A model generated the notes under the pieces. It had not been told where the DNA came from, searched no databases, and saw only the letters and a program-made list of their open reading frames with translations. From Sutterella sp. (GTDB taxonomy: Bacteria > Pseudomonadota > Gammaproteobacteria > Burkholderiales > Burkholderiaceae_F), in NCBI GenBank assembly GCA_019418235.1, contig DYCH01000082.1:393-8347 (forward strand): a stretch of DNA of 7,955 nt, given 5' to 3'. Both the position numbers and the translations under genes were made by a program. Shown piece by piece: positions 1-7,204 of this stretch; the first letter of the stretch is position 1; each line of letters starts with the position of its first letter.

Positions 1-3000
1 GTTTACTGAAGCGTCGTGGTTATAGTCGTGTGGAATCAGAAACGGATTTAACCGTTCTTGAAAACGTTGAGCCCGCTGTTTTCGCTACGCACCCAACTTT
101 ATCGGTTTATTTTAATGAAACGCAATCAGTTGCAGAGCAGTGGGAAAACATTACCAACAATTTGGTTAAAGTTGGCGCTTTTTGTCGTGATGATTCGATT
201 CCGTCCGATAAGGAATTTAAGCAATTTTTAAATACAACTTTTCCTGATTACAAGTCTTTCGCAAAAAGTTATACGAGTGCTTTGAAAACCATTAAAGAAG
301 ACTCAAAAAATATCATTAATCAGCAGGCGATGGGTCACTTACATCGTACAAAGTATTTAGAAAATATTAAGTCCGAAATCGAAAAGGACACTCGTTTGAA
401 AAGTGCTGTAGAGCTCTTAGGGTCGACAGATCGTCTGCATCACTTAGTGGGCAATATTTCAAATTTGCAGTTAAGAGCAACTCGTTGGTATTTCAATGCT
501 CCGGAAATGGTGACGCAAGACAAGTTGACGTACCCGAAATTACAGAAAACCTTGGTTCGTGCTTTTAAATATTTTCATCCTACAGATGCGAACAAAGAGC
601 AATTACGAGCGTTGATTAATGAATTGGAATCTTCGACGAATATTGTTGATACGCTATGCACGATGGATCCGGAAAAGACCATCCCGCCGTACGAAGATCA
701 AAACAACCGTCGTCCGCCATTTGATCAAACGCTATGGTTAAACCCTTTGACGTTGAATAAACGTTATGGTGAGAACTGGAAGGTTTGGGCAGATCGATTG
801 CAAAAAGCAGATCCCGAGCTTAATTCGAAATTAGATGAAATCCTGCAGCTTACTGATCGAAAATCTCGAATTGCATTTAATAATCCCAATTGTTTGGATA
901 AGAAAATTTATCGATTGAGTTATATCCTTCAACGCGCTCTTGATCGATCCCGTGTCTATGACCCATATCGTTTGCGTGACATTTCGTTGGGTGAGTTGAA
1001 CTCTACTTTTGAAAAATTCTCTCTTAAACTGGAATCTGTCATCGGTTCCCAACATGTCATGAACTTTTTGAAGTTCGCATCGGACTATTATGCTGAGGTT
1101 GAGTTAGCAAAAGCGGGGCTTTGGATGGCTAACTCGCAAAATCTTTTAGAAAGAGCAGACATTCATCCACCGATGAAGAATAAGATCTTGGATATCCTTG
1201 TCGGAAATGTGTTTGGTGGTGACAAATCTTTAGGTCAAAAGATCAAGGATCATTGGCATGACAAAGTCCATGGGAATAGCTCCTTGGTTTCGATTTGTCG
1301 TTCTATTGAGGCGGTGAGAAAAGAGTATGGTGGTGAATTTAATTCACTTTATCGTGCCGCAGTTATTCGCAATCAGGATGCTCAAAAACCACAGAGTGGA
1401 GATAAAGACTTTTTATTGATCGCTAAAAAGGTTCAACTGGTAACGACTTTTTTTAGTGAACAATTGGGAATACCCTCTGCGCAAGTGCAACGCGTTTCAA
1501 ACCCTTATTCGTTAGCTCAACTGTATACGTTGATTGAAACTGAACGAGCAGGATTTACCTCAACAAGCTTGGCCGCTCATTTAGAAAACGCTTGGCGAAT
1601 GTCTTCGAGGCCAACGGAGCAATCCGCCGCTCAAGCTACACGTTTGCCCGCGGATGCGGTTCGTCCTTTCGACGGTGCGCTTAGACGAGTATTAGATCGA
1701 CAAGCTTGGGAGGTGGCGCAATTAGTGCGAGATGAGCTTCTGAGTCGGAACATTCAGAAGAATACCCCGATTGATTTGATGGTTTTGGTTGAACAAAATA
1801 AATTTGCCTTTACTGCGTCATTGGCGACTTTAAAGAAAAACACCAAGGCTCAAAAGAAAGCCGAGGCAAAGTTAGAACAACAAAATCAACGCTGGTTATC
1901 AAAAGAAGAACGCATTAAAGCCGCTAGCGGAGGCATTTGTGCCTATACCGGTCAAACTTTGGGTGAATTTGGTGAAATTGACCATATTATTCCGCGCAGT
2001 TATACAAATAAGCGACATGGAACAGTGTTTAATTCAGAAGTGAATTTAATCTATGTTTCACAAAAGGGCAATCAGGATAAAAAAGATAGGATTTACGGTT
2101 TAACCGATTTAAATAAGTCATATTTGAAGCATCATTTTGGAACAGACAACATTGTTGAAATTGAACATCGCATTGAATCTGTTGTTGGGGAGTTGGCCGA
2201 AAAGGGACGATTGGCTTATTTTGACCTTTTGTCTGCAGATGAACAATGTTGCGTTCGTCATGCTCTTTTCTTACCCGATGGTTCTGATGCTAAAGCTGAT
2301 GTCATCAGTATCTTGGGGAATATGAGAAAAGCTAGAGTTAACGGTACTCAAGCATGGTTTATTCGAGAACTTATTTCCAAGGTTGAAATTATTCTCAAGG
2401 ATTGGCTTGAAGAAAACGGTCATCAATTAACGTTTAATGCCAAGCAGGCTGATGTACAGGTCAGTAGTTTGTTGAGAAAAGGCTTGTCAAAAGTTGATGA
2501 AAGTTTCACCAAAACGCCCATTCAATCGGTGAGTTCACATGCGATTGATGCAATGTGTGCTTATGCATGGGCCTGCGGTGTCGATGCCTTGTGTCGTCAA
2601 ATGTCTGCTAATCCGAATTTTGCAGATGCCTCGGAAGCTCAATCTTTGACGAGCATTTTCCCTGAATCATGCAAGATTTTAAATGTTGAGCAAAAGAATC
2701 CCAATGATAAAAAAGCTGTTGCTTCTCGCCCAATCTTTAAAGAAGGCATTATCGGACAAGAGTTTCTACCGTTGATTGTTAAAAACGGCGATATTTTTGT
2801 GGGATTCGGTTTACCCAAGAATGGGGAAACGAGTTCTTTAGCTGCCGTAAAGGTGATGGGAAAGAATCCGCATACATTGTTGTCGGTATTGAGTCCTGTG
2901 TTGGCAACGGATATTGATGCAGATAATCCGACTGATGGTGTTTATCGTATTAACAAACAAAAGGCATTTGATTTATTGAAGACAGTTTCGCAGACTAAGG

Positions 3001-3917
3001 TAAGTGACGATCAATTACAACTGGCCAATGTCTTGGAAGCTTTAGTGTTTTTTACTACTAAGGTTGAGGTTTTACCTCGGTTATTATCAACCAATCTAAA
3101 GAAATTTAAAACGCAAGATGAGATTCTTAAGCAAAACGATTTCACCATTAAACTATCCTTAAAAGATAAAGACTATAGAACAGAAGGTTTGCTTCGATTG
3201 CCGTCTTACTCTGATTGGAAACGAATCTGTGAGATGCCGGAAATCGGTGAACGATTGGGAGCTGAGGTTGGAGAGTTTGATTTAAATAAATTCATTGAAT
3301 CTACTTGGACACACGGTTCAAAACGTCATCATCATGGAACACGCAGAGTTTTCAGTTTACCAATCATCGCTACTTCTTCAGGACTGGTTCGTATTTGGCG
3401 GAAAAGTTTTGATGGTAATGCTTGTGTTCAAGCCAGTAATGTTAATGGCGTGAAGTTCAAAGGTTTTGCAATGACCGATAATGGAGTTGATTGGAAGACT
3501 CCGATTATTGGTGATTTGTTCAGAAGCTCTCGTGTTAATGCTCACTTGGATCGTTATGCTGACAATAGCGAAATGGTACCGATGGAAGCTTGGCGGGAAG
3601 TTTATAACGATGTGCTTAAGATCGAAGTTGCTCCTGGTTCCACTGGACGTCGTTATATTCGTATAACTATGTCGTTTGATTTGTTTAAAGATTGGACTGG
3701 CTATACTGCAGAATCGTATAGAGCTCTGCCTGCTCGATTAAAACTGTCAGATCCCAAACTGTTTTCTGAAAGAGCTGGTGAATTGTCTCAGTTGATCGGT
3801 CAGCCTCGTTCAGAACTGTTTTTTGAACAAATTGGAGATGAAATTACATTCAACTACATTGTTTCCAGTAGCAATGAAAAAATGAATTCAACTTATAACC
3901 AAGGACGAGCAAGGTGA
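1..3917 (+). CDS. cas9: Cas9 endonuclease, type II-B, 5'-truncated by the window edge
   Basis: RNA-guided DNA endonuclease that cuts both strands of a target matching the crRNA. The frame is open from the window edge (first full codon at base 3), and the first residues, LLKRRGYSRVE, look like the end of the arginine-rich bridge helix. The N-terminal RuvC-I segment with its catalytic Asp therefore lies upstream, and the GTG at 30 is an internal codon without a ribosome site. Seen in order: a long helical REC region (to about base 1700); RuvC-II PIDLMVLVEQNKFAF with Glu codon 1791; a lysine-rich linker (1833-1920); HNH domain CAYTGQ...IDHIIPRS with Asp-His codons 1980-1985 and GNQDKKDR Asn codon 2070; RuvC-III SSHAIDAMCAYA with His 2538 and Asp 2547; then a C-terminal PAM-interacting region. 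All visible nuclease residues are intact. About 1304 residues are present, so full length is probably near 1350-1400, within the II-B range. The subtype is inferred from the downstream cas4 and gene order. Confidence 0.97.
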   Translation, partial: LLKRRGYSRVESETDLTVLENVEPAVFATHPTLSVYFNETQSVAEQWENITNNLVKVGAFCRDDSIPSDKEFKQFLNTTFPDYKSFAKSYTSALKTIKEDSKNIINQQAMGHLHRTKYLENIKSEIEKDTRLKSAVELLGSTDRLHHLVGNISNLQLRATRWYFNAPEMVTQDKLTYPKLQKTLVRAFKYFHPTDANKEQLRALINELESSTNIVDTLCTMDPEKTIPPYEDQNNRRPPFDQTLWLNPLTLNKRYGENWKVWADRLQKADPELNSKLDEILQLTDRKSRIAFNNPNCLDKKIYRLSYILQRALDRSRVYDPYRLRDISLGELNSTFEKFSLKLESVIGSQHVMNFLKFASDYYAEVELAKAGLWMANSQNLLERADIHPPMKNKILDILVGNVFGGDKSLGQKIKDHWHDKVHGNSSLVSICRSIEAVRKEYGGEFNSLYRAAVIRNQDAQKPQSGDKDFLLIAKKVQLVTTFFSEQLGIPSAQVQRVSNPYSLAQLYTLIETERAGFTSTSLAAHLENAWRMSSRPTEQSAAQATRLPADAVRPFDGALRRVLDRQAWEVAQLVRDELLSRNIQKNTPIDLMVLVEQNKFAFTASLATLKKNTKAQKKAEAKLEQQNQRWLSKEERIKAASGGICAYTGQTLGEFGEIDHIIPRSYTNKRHGTVFNSEVNLIYVSQKGNQDKKDRIYGLTDLNKSYLKHHFGTDNIVEIEHRIESVVGELAEKGRLAYFDLLSADEQCCVRHALFLPDGSDAKADVISILGNMRKARVNGTQAWFIRELISKVEIILKDWLEENGHQLTFNAKQADVQVSSLLRKGLSKVDESFTKTPIQSVSSHAIDAMCAYAWACGVDALCRQMSANPNFADASEAQSLTSIFPESCKILNVEQKNPNDKKAVASRPIFKEGIIGQEFLPLIVKNGDIFVGFGLPKNGETSSLAAVKVMGKNPHTLLSVLSPVLATDIDADNPTDGVYRINKQKAFDLLKTVSQTKVSDDQLQLANVLEALVFFTTKVEVLPRLLSTNLKKFKTQDEILKQNDFTIKLSLKDKDYRTEGLLRLPSYSDWKRICEMPEIGERLGAEVGEFDLNKFIESTWTHGSKRHHHGTRRVFSLPIIATSSGLVRIWRKSFDGNACVQASNVNGVKFKGFAMTDNGVDWKTPIIGDLFRSSRVNAHLDRYADNSEMVPMEAWREVYNDVLKIEVAPGSTGRRYIRITMSFDLFKDWTGYTAESYRALPARLKLSDPKLFSERAGELSQLIGQPRSELFFEQIGDEITFNYIVSSSNEKMNSTYNQGRAR

Positions 3918-3921
3918 TGAT

Positions 3922-4914
3922 ATGAGACACGTTACGATCAGTCAGTTTGGACAGAATCTTGGAGTGAGGGGGAATCGACTGGTCGTAACAGATCGTGAAG
4001 GGAATCGCTGGGAAACGGCGCTCTCTCGATTACGAAGTATCAGAATTGAAAAATCCGGTGTTTCTGTGTCGAGCAATTTGATGCTGCAGTGCGCTTTGAG
4101 AGGGATTCGTATATTTGTCATGGATTGGCGGCATGTTGCGGTGGCTGCGATGAGTGGTTGCAACCAACATGCCGTTGTTGCTTTGAGAAAGGCTCAATTT
4201 GAGTGCGTTAACAGTGAAGCTTGTAGTGTCATTGCTACGGAGTTTGTTCATGCAAAGCTTAGAAATCAGCGGGCGGTATTGCTTTACTTTAATAAATACG
4301 TTTCTCGAACAAATTACACCAGTAGTCAAATCTTAAAACAGAGTGCTTATCAGATTGAAGAATTGTCAAAACAGTTATTTGATACCTATTGCAAACAAGG
4401 GTGGCGTGAACGATTAATGGGAATTGAAGGACGAGCTGCAACGGTTTATTGGACGGCGTTGTCTCAGTCCGGGCTATTACCAGAGTCTTTCGAAATTCGT
4501 GAAGGACGCGGAGCAAAAGAAATTACAAATGCCGCTCTAAACTATGGTTATTCCATTTTACAAAGTTATGTTTGGTCCGCTTTGGATAATGCCGGATTTG
4601 AACTGTATGAAGGTTTTTTACACAAAGAGCGAATCGGTAGAGCCTCTCTTGTGATGGACTTTATGGAAGAGTATCGGGCGTGGGTTGTAGACCGAAATAT
4701 TATTAAATTAAGGGCACGATTATCCGAGTCGAATACTTTAAGCAAAGACTTAAAAAAAGAAATTTCCGATGCCATCGATCACACTTTTAAAAGTAAATTG
4801 CAGTGGCATGGTAAGAGTGTAAAACTTGAAAATATTATTCAGCGACAAGCCTATCGTTTAAGTGGTACGGTCATCGGAGAAAGAACGTATAAGGGTTTTC
4901 ATTTCAAGTGGTAG
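3922..4914 (+). CDS. cas1: Cas1 integrase (spacer acquisition)
   Basis: Metal-dependent integrase that, as a Cas1-Cas2 complex, inserts new spacers at the leader end of the array. The 330-residue length is normal for the family. The N-terminal beta-rich domain (about 1-90) is followed by the helical catalytic domain. The metal-binding residues are visible: Glu169 in MGIEGRAATVYW, His234 in YEGFLHKERIGR, and Asp246 with Glu249 in SLVMDFMEEYR. The ATG start sits four bases after the cas9 stop, with AAGGTGA ending five bases before it, so the ribosome site overlaps the cas9 stop codon and translation is probably coupled. The full SLVxDxMExxR motif resembles Cas1 of type I systems more than the short II-A/II-C forms, as known for II-B; that comparison is from general knowledge and was not run. 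No truncation or missing key residue is seen. Confidence 0.97.
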   Translation: MRHVTISQFGQNLGVRGNRLVVTDREGNRWETALSRLRSIRIEKSGVSVSSNLMLQCALRGIRIFVMDWRHVAVAAMSGCNQHAVVALRKAQFECVNSEACSVIATEFVHAKLRNQRAVLLYFNKYVSRTNYTSSQILKQSAYQIEELSKQLFDTYCKQGWRERLMGIEGRAATVYWTALSQSGLLPESFEIREGRGAKEITNAALNYGYSILQSYVWSALDNAGFELYEGFLHKERIGRASLVMDFMEEYRAWVVDRNIIKLRARLSESNTLSKDLKKEISDAIDHTFKSKLQWHGKSVKLENIIQRQAYRLSGTVIGERTYKGFHFKW

Positions 4915-4921
4915 GTGAGTG

Positions 4922-5218
4922 ATGGGACTGTACGTTAAATATTTAGTTTGTTATGACATTCCAGACGATAAAACGAGAAAAGTTTTGTCAGACTCGCTTA
5001 AAGACATGGGTTTGATACCTCTTCAGAAATCTGTTTTTTATGGAGATTTGAAACCTGTCGAAGCTACGTCCTTATCACGGTTTGTGAAGGAACATCTGGA
5101 TGCAAAAATCGACAAGTGTTTTTGGTTTCCATGTCATTTAGACGTAGAGAGAATGCGTCACTGCGTTGGTTATGAAGATTTTAGTTACGAGGAACCAGAT
5201 GGATTTAAGTTCTTATAG
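4922..5218 (+). CDS. cas2: Cas2 (spacer acquisition complex)
   Basis: Small ferredoxin-fold protein that dimerises at the centre of the Cas1-Cas2 integration complex. Ninety-eight residues, usual for Cas2. It begins with the family signature YLVCYDIPDDKTRKVL, with the conserved Asp at residue 12 at the end of the first strand, followed by LQKSVFYGDL in the second strand. The ATG at 4922 is preferred over the in-frame GTG at 4919 because AGGTG (4913-4917) stands four bases before the ATG but only one before the GTG. It starts seven bases after the cas1 stop, and its last 20 bases overlap the start of cas4, so all four cas genes look co-transcribed and translationally coupled. Confidence 0.95.
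   Translation: MGLYVKYLVCYDIPDDKTRKVLSDSLKDMGLIPLQKSVFYGDLKPVEATSLSRFVKEHLDAKIDKCFWFPCHLDVERMRHCVGYEDFSYEEPDGFKFL
5189..5193 (+). promoter_or_regulatory. Ribosome binding site fixing the cas4 start
   Basis: GAGGA lies five bases before the ATG at 5199, inside the 3' end of cas2. The frame can be extended upstream to an ATG at 5172 or a TTG at 5166, but neither has such a site. The residues so added would be a read-through of the cas2 region rather than Cas4-like sequence. Confidence 0.75.
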
Positions 5219-5795
5219 CATCCCCATTTCGATGTTGCGTCAGCACTGTTTCTGTCCTCGCATTCCGTTCTTTTACTTAATACGTGAGCTAAAACCTGTA
5301 ACGGGCCAGTGGGTGAATCAGGGTTCAAGATTTCACGAGATTATGCAAAGGCAAATCAAAAGACGAACATTTGAGCATCATGGTTTATTTGGTGAAACTC
5401 AGGTACACACCAGTATCCCCTTAAAAGGTAAGACTCTTCCTCTTCATGGGATTTGTGATGGTGTGCTAATTAACCAAGGTGTCAACTACTATCCATTCGA
5501 ATTCAAAATGGGAGAAAGATATATTCTAAATCGTGGAACACTTGTTCAATTAACAGCTTACTCATTGTTATATGAAGAAAATTTCGGAGTCAGTGTTTCA
5601 AAGGCTTTTATTATTGTTGGGAAAAGACATAAGCCCGTCCCCATTGAGATAACGAACGAAAGGCGAGCTGAAGTAAAAAACGTGACAGAGGCAATTATTA
5701 AAAACTGCTCTTTGGCGACGTTGCCAAGTTCTACGGCGACGGATAAGCAATGTGCACAATGTGAATTTTTGAATTTTTGTGCAGATAGACTCTAA
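5199..5795 (+). CDS. cas4: Cas4 RecB-like Fe-S nuclease
   Basis: Exonuclease with an iron-sulfur cluster that trims and selects prespacers for correct PAM and orientation before Cas1-Cas2 integration. Its presence distinguishes II-B from II-A and II-C. With the start at 5199 it has 198 residues, typical for Cas4. The N-terminal cluster Cys is in HCFCPRIPFF (Cys19 most likely, Cys17 adjacent) and the C-terminal triad is Cys185, Cys188 and Cys194 in QCAQCEFLNFC. The RecB nuclease core is complete: His46, Asp87 in HGICDG, Glu101 and Lys103 in FEFKMGERY, and the QLTAY motif at 117-121. It overlaps cas2 by 20 bases and is the last gene of the operon. Its TAA stop lies opposite the U-tract of the convergent tracrRNA terminator. 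Confidence 0.96.
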   Translation: MDLSSYSIPISMLRQHCFCPRIPFFYLIRELKPVTGQWVNQGSRFHEIMQRQIKRRTFEHHGLFGETQVHTSIPLKGKTLPLHGICDGVLINQGVNYYPFEFKMGERYILNRGTLVQLTAYSLLYEENFGVSVSKAFIIVGKRHKPVPIEITNERRAEVKNVTEAIIKNCSLATLPSSTATDKQCAQCEFLNFCADRL

Positions 5796-5833
5796 AAAAG
5801 CAAAAGCCCAGATTCAAGAACCTAGGCTTGCTT
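5794..5833 (-). terminator. Rho-independent terminator of the tracrRNA
   Basis: Read on the minus strand, AAGCAA-GCCTAG pairs with CTGGGC-TT-TTGCTT: twelve base pairs with one G-U pair and a two-base bulge, closing a ten-base loop that can fold further. A run of six Ts follows (5799 down to 5794). The T-run is complementary to the As of the cas4 stop codon and the bases just after it. On the + strand the same hairpin is followed only by CTTTAT, so it may act weakly for the cas operon too. Confidence 0.85.
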
Positions 5834-5933
5834 TATCCGGATGTTTACACAGTAGCCGGATTCAATCTTGATTTTAGATGATTTCAGCTCGTTCGAAAAC
5901 GATTTCTCCAAACCAAGCAATGTATGATTTAAC
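5796..5933 (-). ncRNA. tracrRNA (trans-activating crRNA), about 138 nt
   Basis: RNA that base-pairs with the crRNA repeat, is needed for crRNA maturation, and anchors the guide in Cas9. Seen on the minus strand, 5' to 3': an anti-repeat (5930 to 5911) matching the array repeat over AAATCATACATTGC and TGGTT with one extra base; a UUCG-capped five-pair hairpin (5902 to 5889, TCGTT/AACGA); CTGAAAT (5887 to 5881), complementary to the first seven bases of the crRNA repeat; a linker; a nexus-like hairpin ATCCGG/CCGGAT (5861 to 5835) with inner TGT-GTAA-ACA; and a strong terminator. The tail order, CTGAAATCATCTAAAA followed by a GAATCCGG hairpin, resembles the F. novicida tracrRNA as I remember it; no alignment was run. 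The exact 5' end is predicted from the promoter. Confidence 0.88.
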
Positions 5934-5937
5934 CCTA

Positions 5938-5967
5938 ATTTTATTGGATTTTCGCAAAATATGTCAA
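5938..5967 (-). promoter_or_regulatory. tracrRNA promoter (sigma-70 type)
   Basis: On the minus strand a perfect TTGACA -35 box (5967 to 5962) is followed after 18 bases by TAAAAT (5943 to 5938), five of six matches to TATAAT. Predicted initiation falls at about 5934-5931, exactly at the 5' edge of the anti-repeat, which supports both the promoter and the tracrRNA assignment. Confidence 0.75.
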
Positions 5968-5997
5968 TTTTTTGACAATTGACCTACTTGCGAAAAT
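5948..5997. repeat. Nested inverted repeat over the tracrRNA promoter
   Basis: Perfect ten-base arms ATTTTCGCAA (5948-5957) and TTGCGAAAAT (5988-5997) enclose a second perfect seven-base pair GTCAATT (5963-5969) and AATTGAC (5977-5983). A third overlapping palindrome, TGTCAA/TTGACA (5962-5967 and 5972-5977), places a -35-like TTGACA on each strand. The left arm sits between the -10 and -35 boxes of the tracrRNA promoter. No run of Ts follows on either strand, so it is not an obvious terminator. An operator, a leader element bound during spacer integration, or a cruciform are possible. Confidence 0.8.
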
Positions 5998-6001
5998 TCT
6001 T

Positions 6002-6044
6002 AAAAAATCTAGATTCTAACTTCTTGAATTTAAAAGTTAAAATC
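6002..6044 (-). terminator. Terminator-like hairpin at the 3' end of minus-strand array transcripts
   Basis: On the minus strand GATTTTAACTT (6044 to 6034) pairs with AAGTTAGAATC (6022 to 6012), eleven pairs including one G-U, with an eleven-base loop. TAGA and then six Ts follow (6007 to 6002). The stem is AT-rich, so termination may be partial. It lies six bases beyond the last repeat in minus-strand direction and before the tracrRNA promoter, where an array terminator is expected. It could instead be a leader inverted repeat. Confidence 0.55.
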
Positions 6045-7204
6045 CAGAGGTTTCAAATCATACATTGCTGGTTCAGCAACTGAAACTTGCGATAAGGAAC
6101 GTGGACGAGCAAGCTTCTGCTCGGTTTCAAATCATACATTGCTGGTTCAGCAACTGAAACCCACTTGAATCTATTCACATCAACGTTGACTTCATTGTTT
6201 CAAATCATACATTGCTGGTTCAGCAACTGAAACTATGCGAAGCTCGCATTGATAGCAACCGTACAAAGTTTCAAATCATACATTGCTGGTTCAGCAACTG
6301 AAACCCAGTAGCACCAATGTTTTTTTTACCGCTACCGAAGTTTCAAATCATACATTGCTGGTTCAGCAACTGAAACATCCCAAACGGCTCGAAATCGTGT
6401 TGAAACGCTTGGTTTCAAATCATACATTGCTGGTTCAGCAACTGAAACGCGTCGAGCAATATCAAGCCGACAAGCCATGCAGTTTCAAATCATACATTGC
6501 TGGTTCAGCAACTGAAACTCGACAGAATTGACAACAAAAAAGGATATTGTCGTTTCAAATCATACATTGCTGGTTCAGCAACTGAAACTGGACATTTGCG
6601 CTTTTGGAGCCGATGGACATTGTGACCGTTTCAAATCATACATTGCTGGTTCAGCAACTGAAACCGTTGTCATTTTTACTTTCCTTTTAGCACTTAAGTT
6701 TCAAATCATACATTGCTGGTTCAGCAACTGAAACCCTTGTTGAACGTGGGGATACGATACCCCGTGTTGTTTCAAATCATACATTGCTGGTTCAGCAACT
6801 GAAACATCGCAGAACTCGCTGTCCAAGACGTTTTCGACATGGGTTTCAAATCATACATTGCTGGTTCAGCAACTGAAACACAATGCCGCCAATACTCATA
6901 AAAACACGATCTGTCGGTTTCAAATCATACATTGCTGGTTCAGCAACTGAAACAATTCTTCGACTTCGAGGATGGTCGTTTGTCGGCCGTTTCAAATCAT
7001 ACATTGCTGGTTCAGCAACTGAAACATGCTTGAATACATTGGCCCCGGATTGATTAACGTAGTTTCAAATCATACATTGCTGGTTCAGCAACTGAAACAT
7101 AATATAACCGTGTTCCACAAAGGACTTAGTGAGTTTCAAATCATACATTGCTGGTTCAGCAACTGAAACTACCTCAAATCACTCGGTATCGACCATACAC
7201 CACA

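Larger units (their letters stand above)
5934..6049. promoter_or_regulatory. Probable CRISPR leader (adaptation end), AT-rich
   Basis: AT-rich non-coding sequence between the tracrRNA start and the first repeat. The adjacent repeats are uniform, while the one variant repeat is at the opposite end, so this side is the likely spacer-insertion end. It also holds the tracrRNA promoter, the nested inverted repeat and a minus-strand terminator-like hairpin. The assignment as leader is inference; no conserved leader motif was recognised. Confidence 0.5.

Noticed and set aside
30..32. GTG as the cas9 start codon
   Set aside because: The frame is open upstream to the window edge with arginine-rich Cas9-like residues, there is no ribosome site, and the essential RuvC-I segment would be missing.
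3903..3913. GGACGAGCAAG at the end of cas9 is also found in spacer 1 (6103-6113), suggesting self-targeting
   Set aside because: An eleven-base match is expected somewhere by chance when 16 spacers are compared with about 8 kb on both strands, and the flanking bases do not match.
5166..5198. A longer cas4 starting at TTG 5166 or ATG 5172
   Set aside because: No ribosome site there, while GAGGA is well placed before ATG 5199, and the extra residues are not Cas4-like.
5931..6049. A tracrRNA or leader promoter reading rightwards into a + strand array
   Set aside because: The + strand TTGACA has no good -10 box, and the anti-repeat orientation and the tail fold require minus-strand tracrRNA and crRNAs.
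6305..6339. The T-run in spacer 4 as an internal terminator of the array
   Set aside because: It is a T-run only on the + strand; the inferred transcript is minus, where it is an A-run, and there is no preceding hairpin.
6283..6731. Two open frames running through the repeats, encoding a repeated SNHTLLVQQLK-type peptide
   Set aside because: They are chance frames created by the stop-free translation of the CRISPR repeat; they end and restart with spacer frame shifts and have no ribosome sites.
6954..7204. Spacers 13, 14 and 16 translate to plausible phage-like peptides
   Set aside because: Eleven or twelve open codons are common by chance, and no target can be named without a database search.
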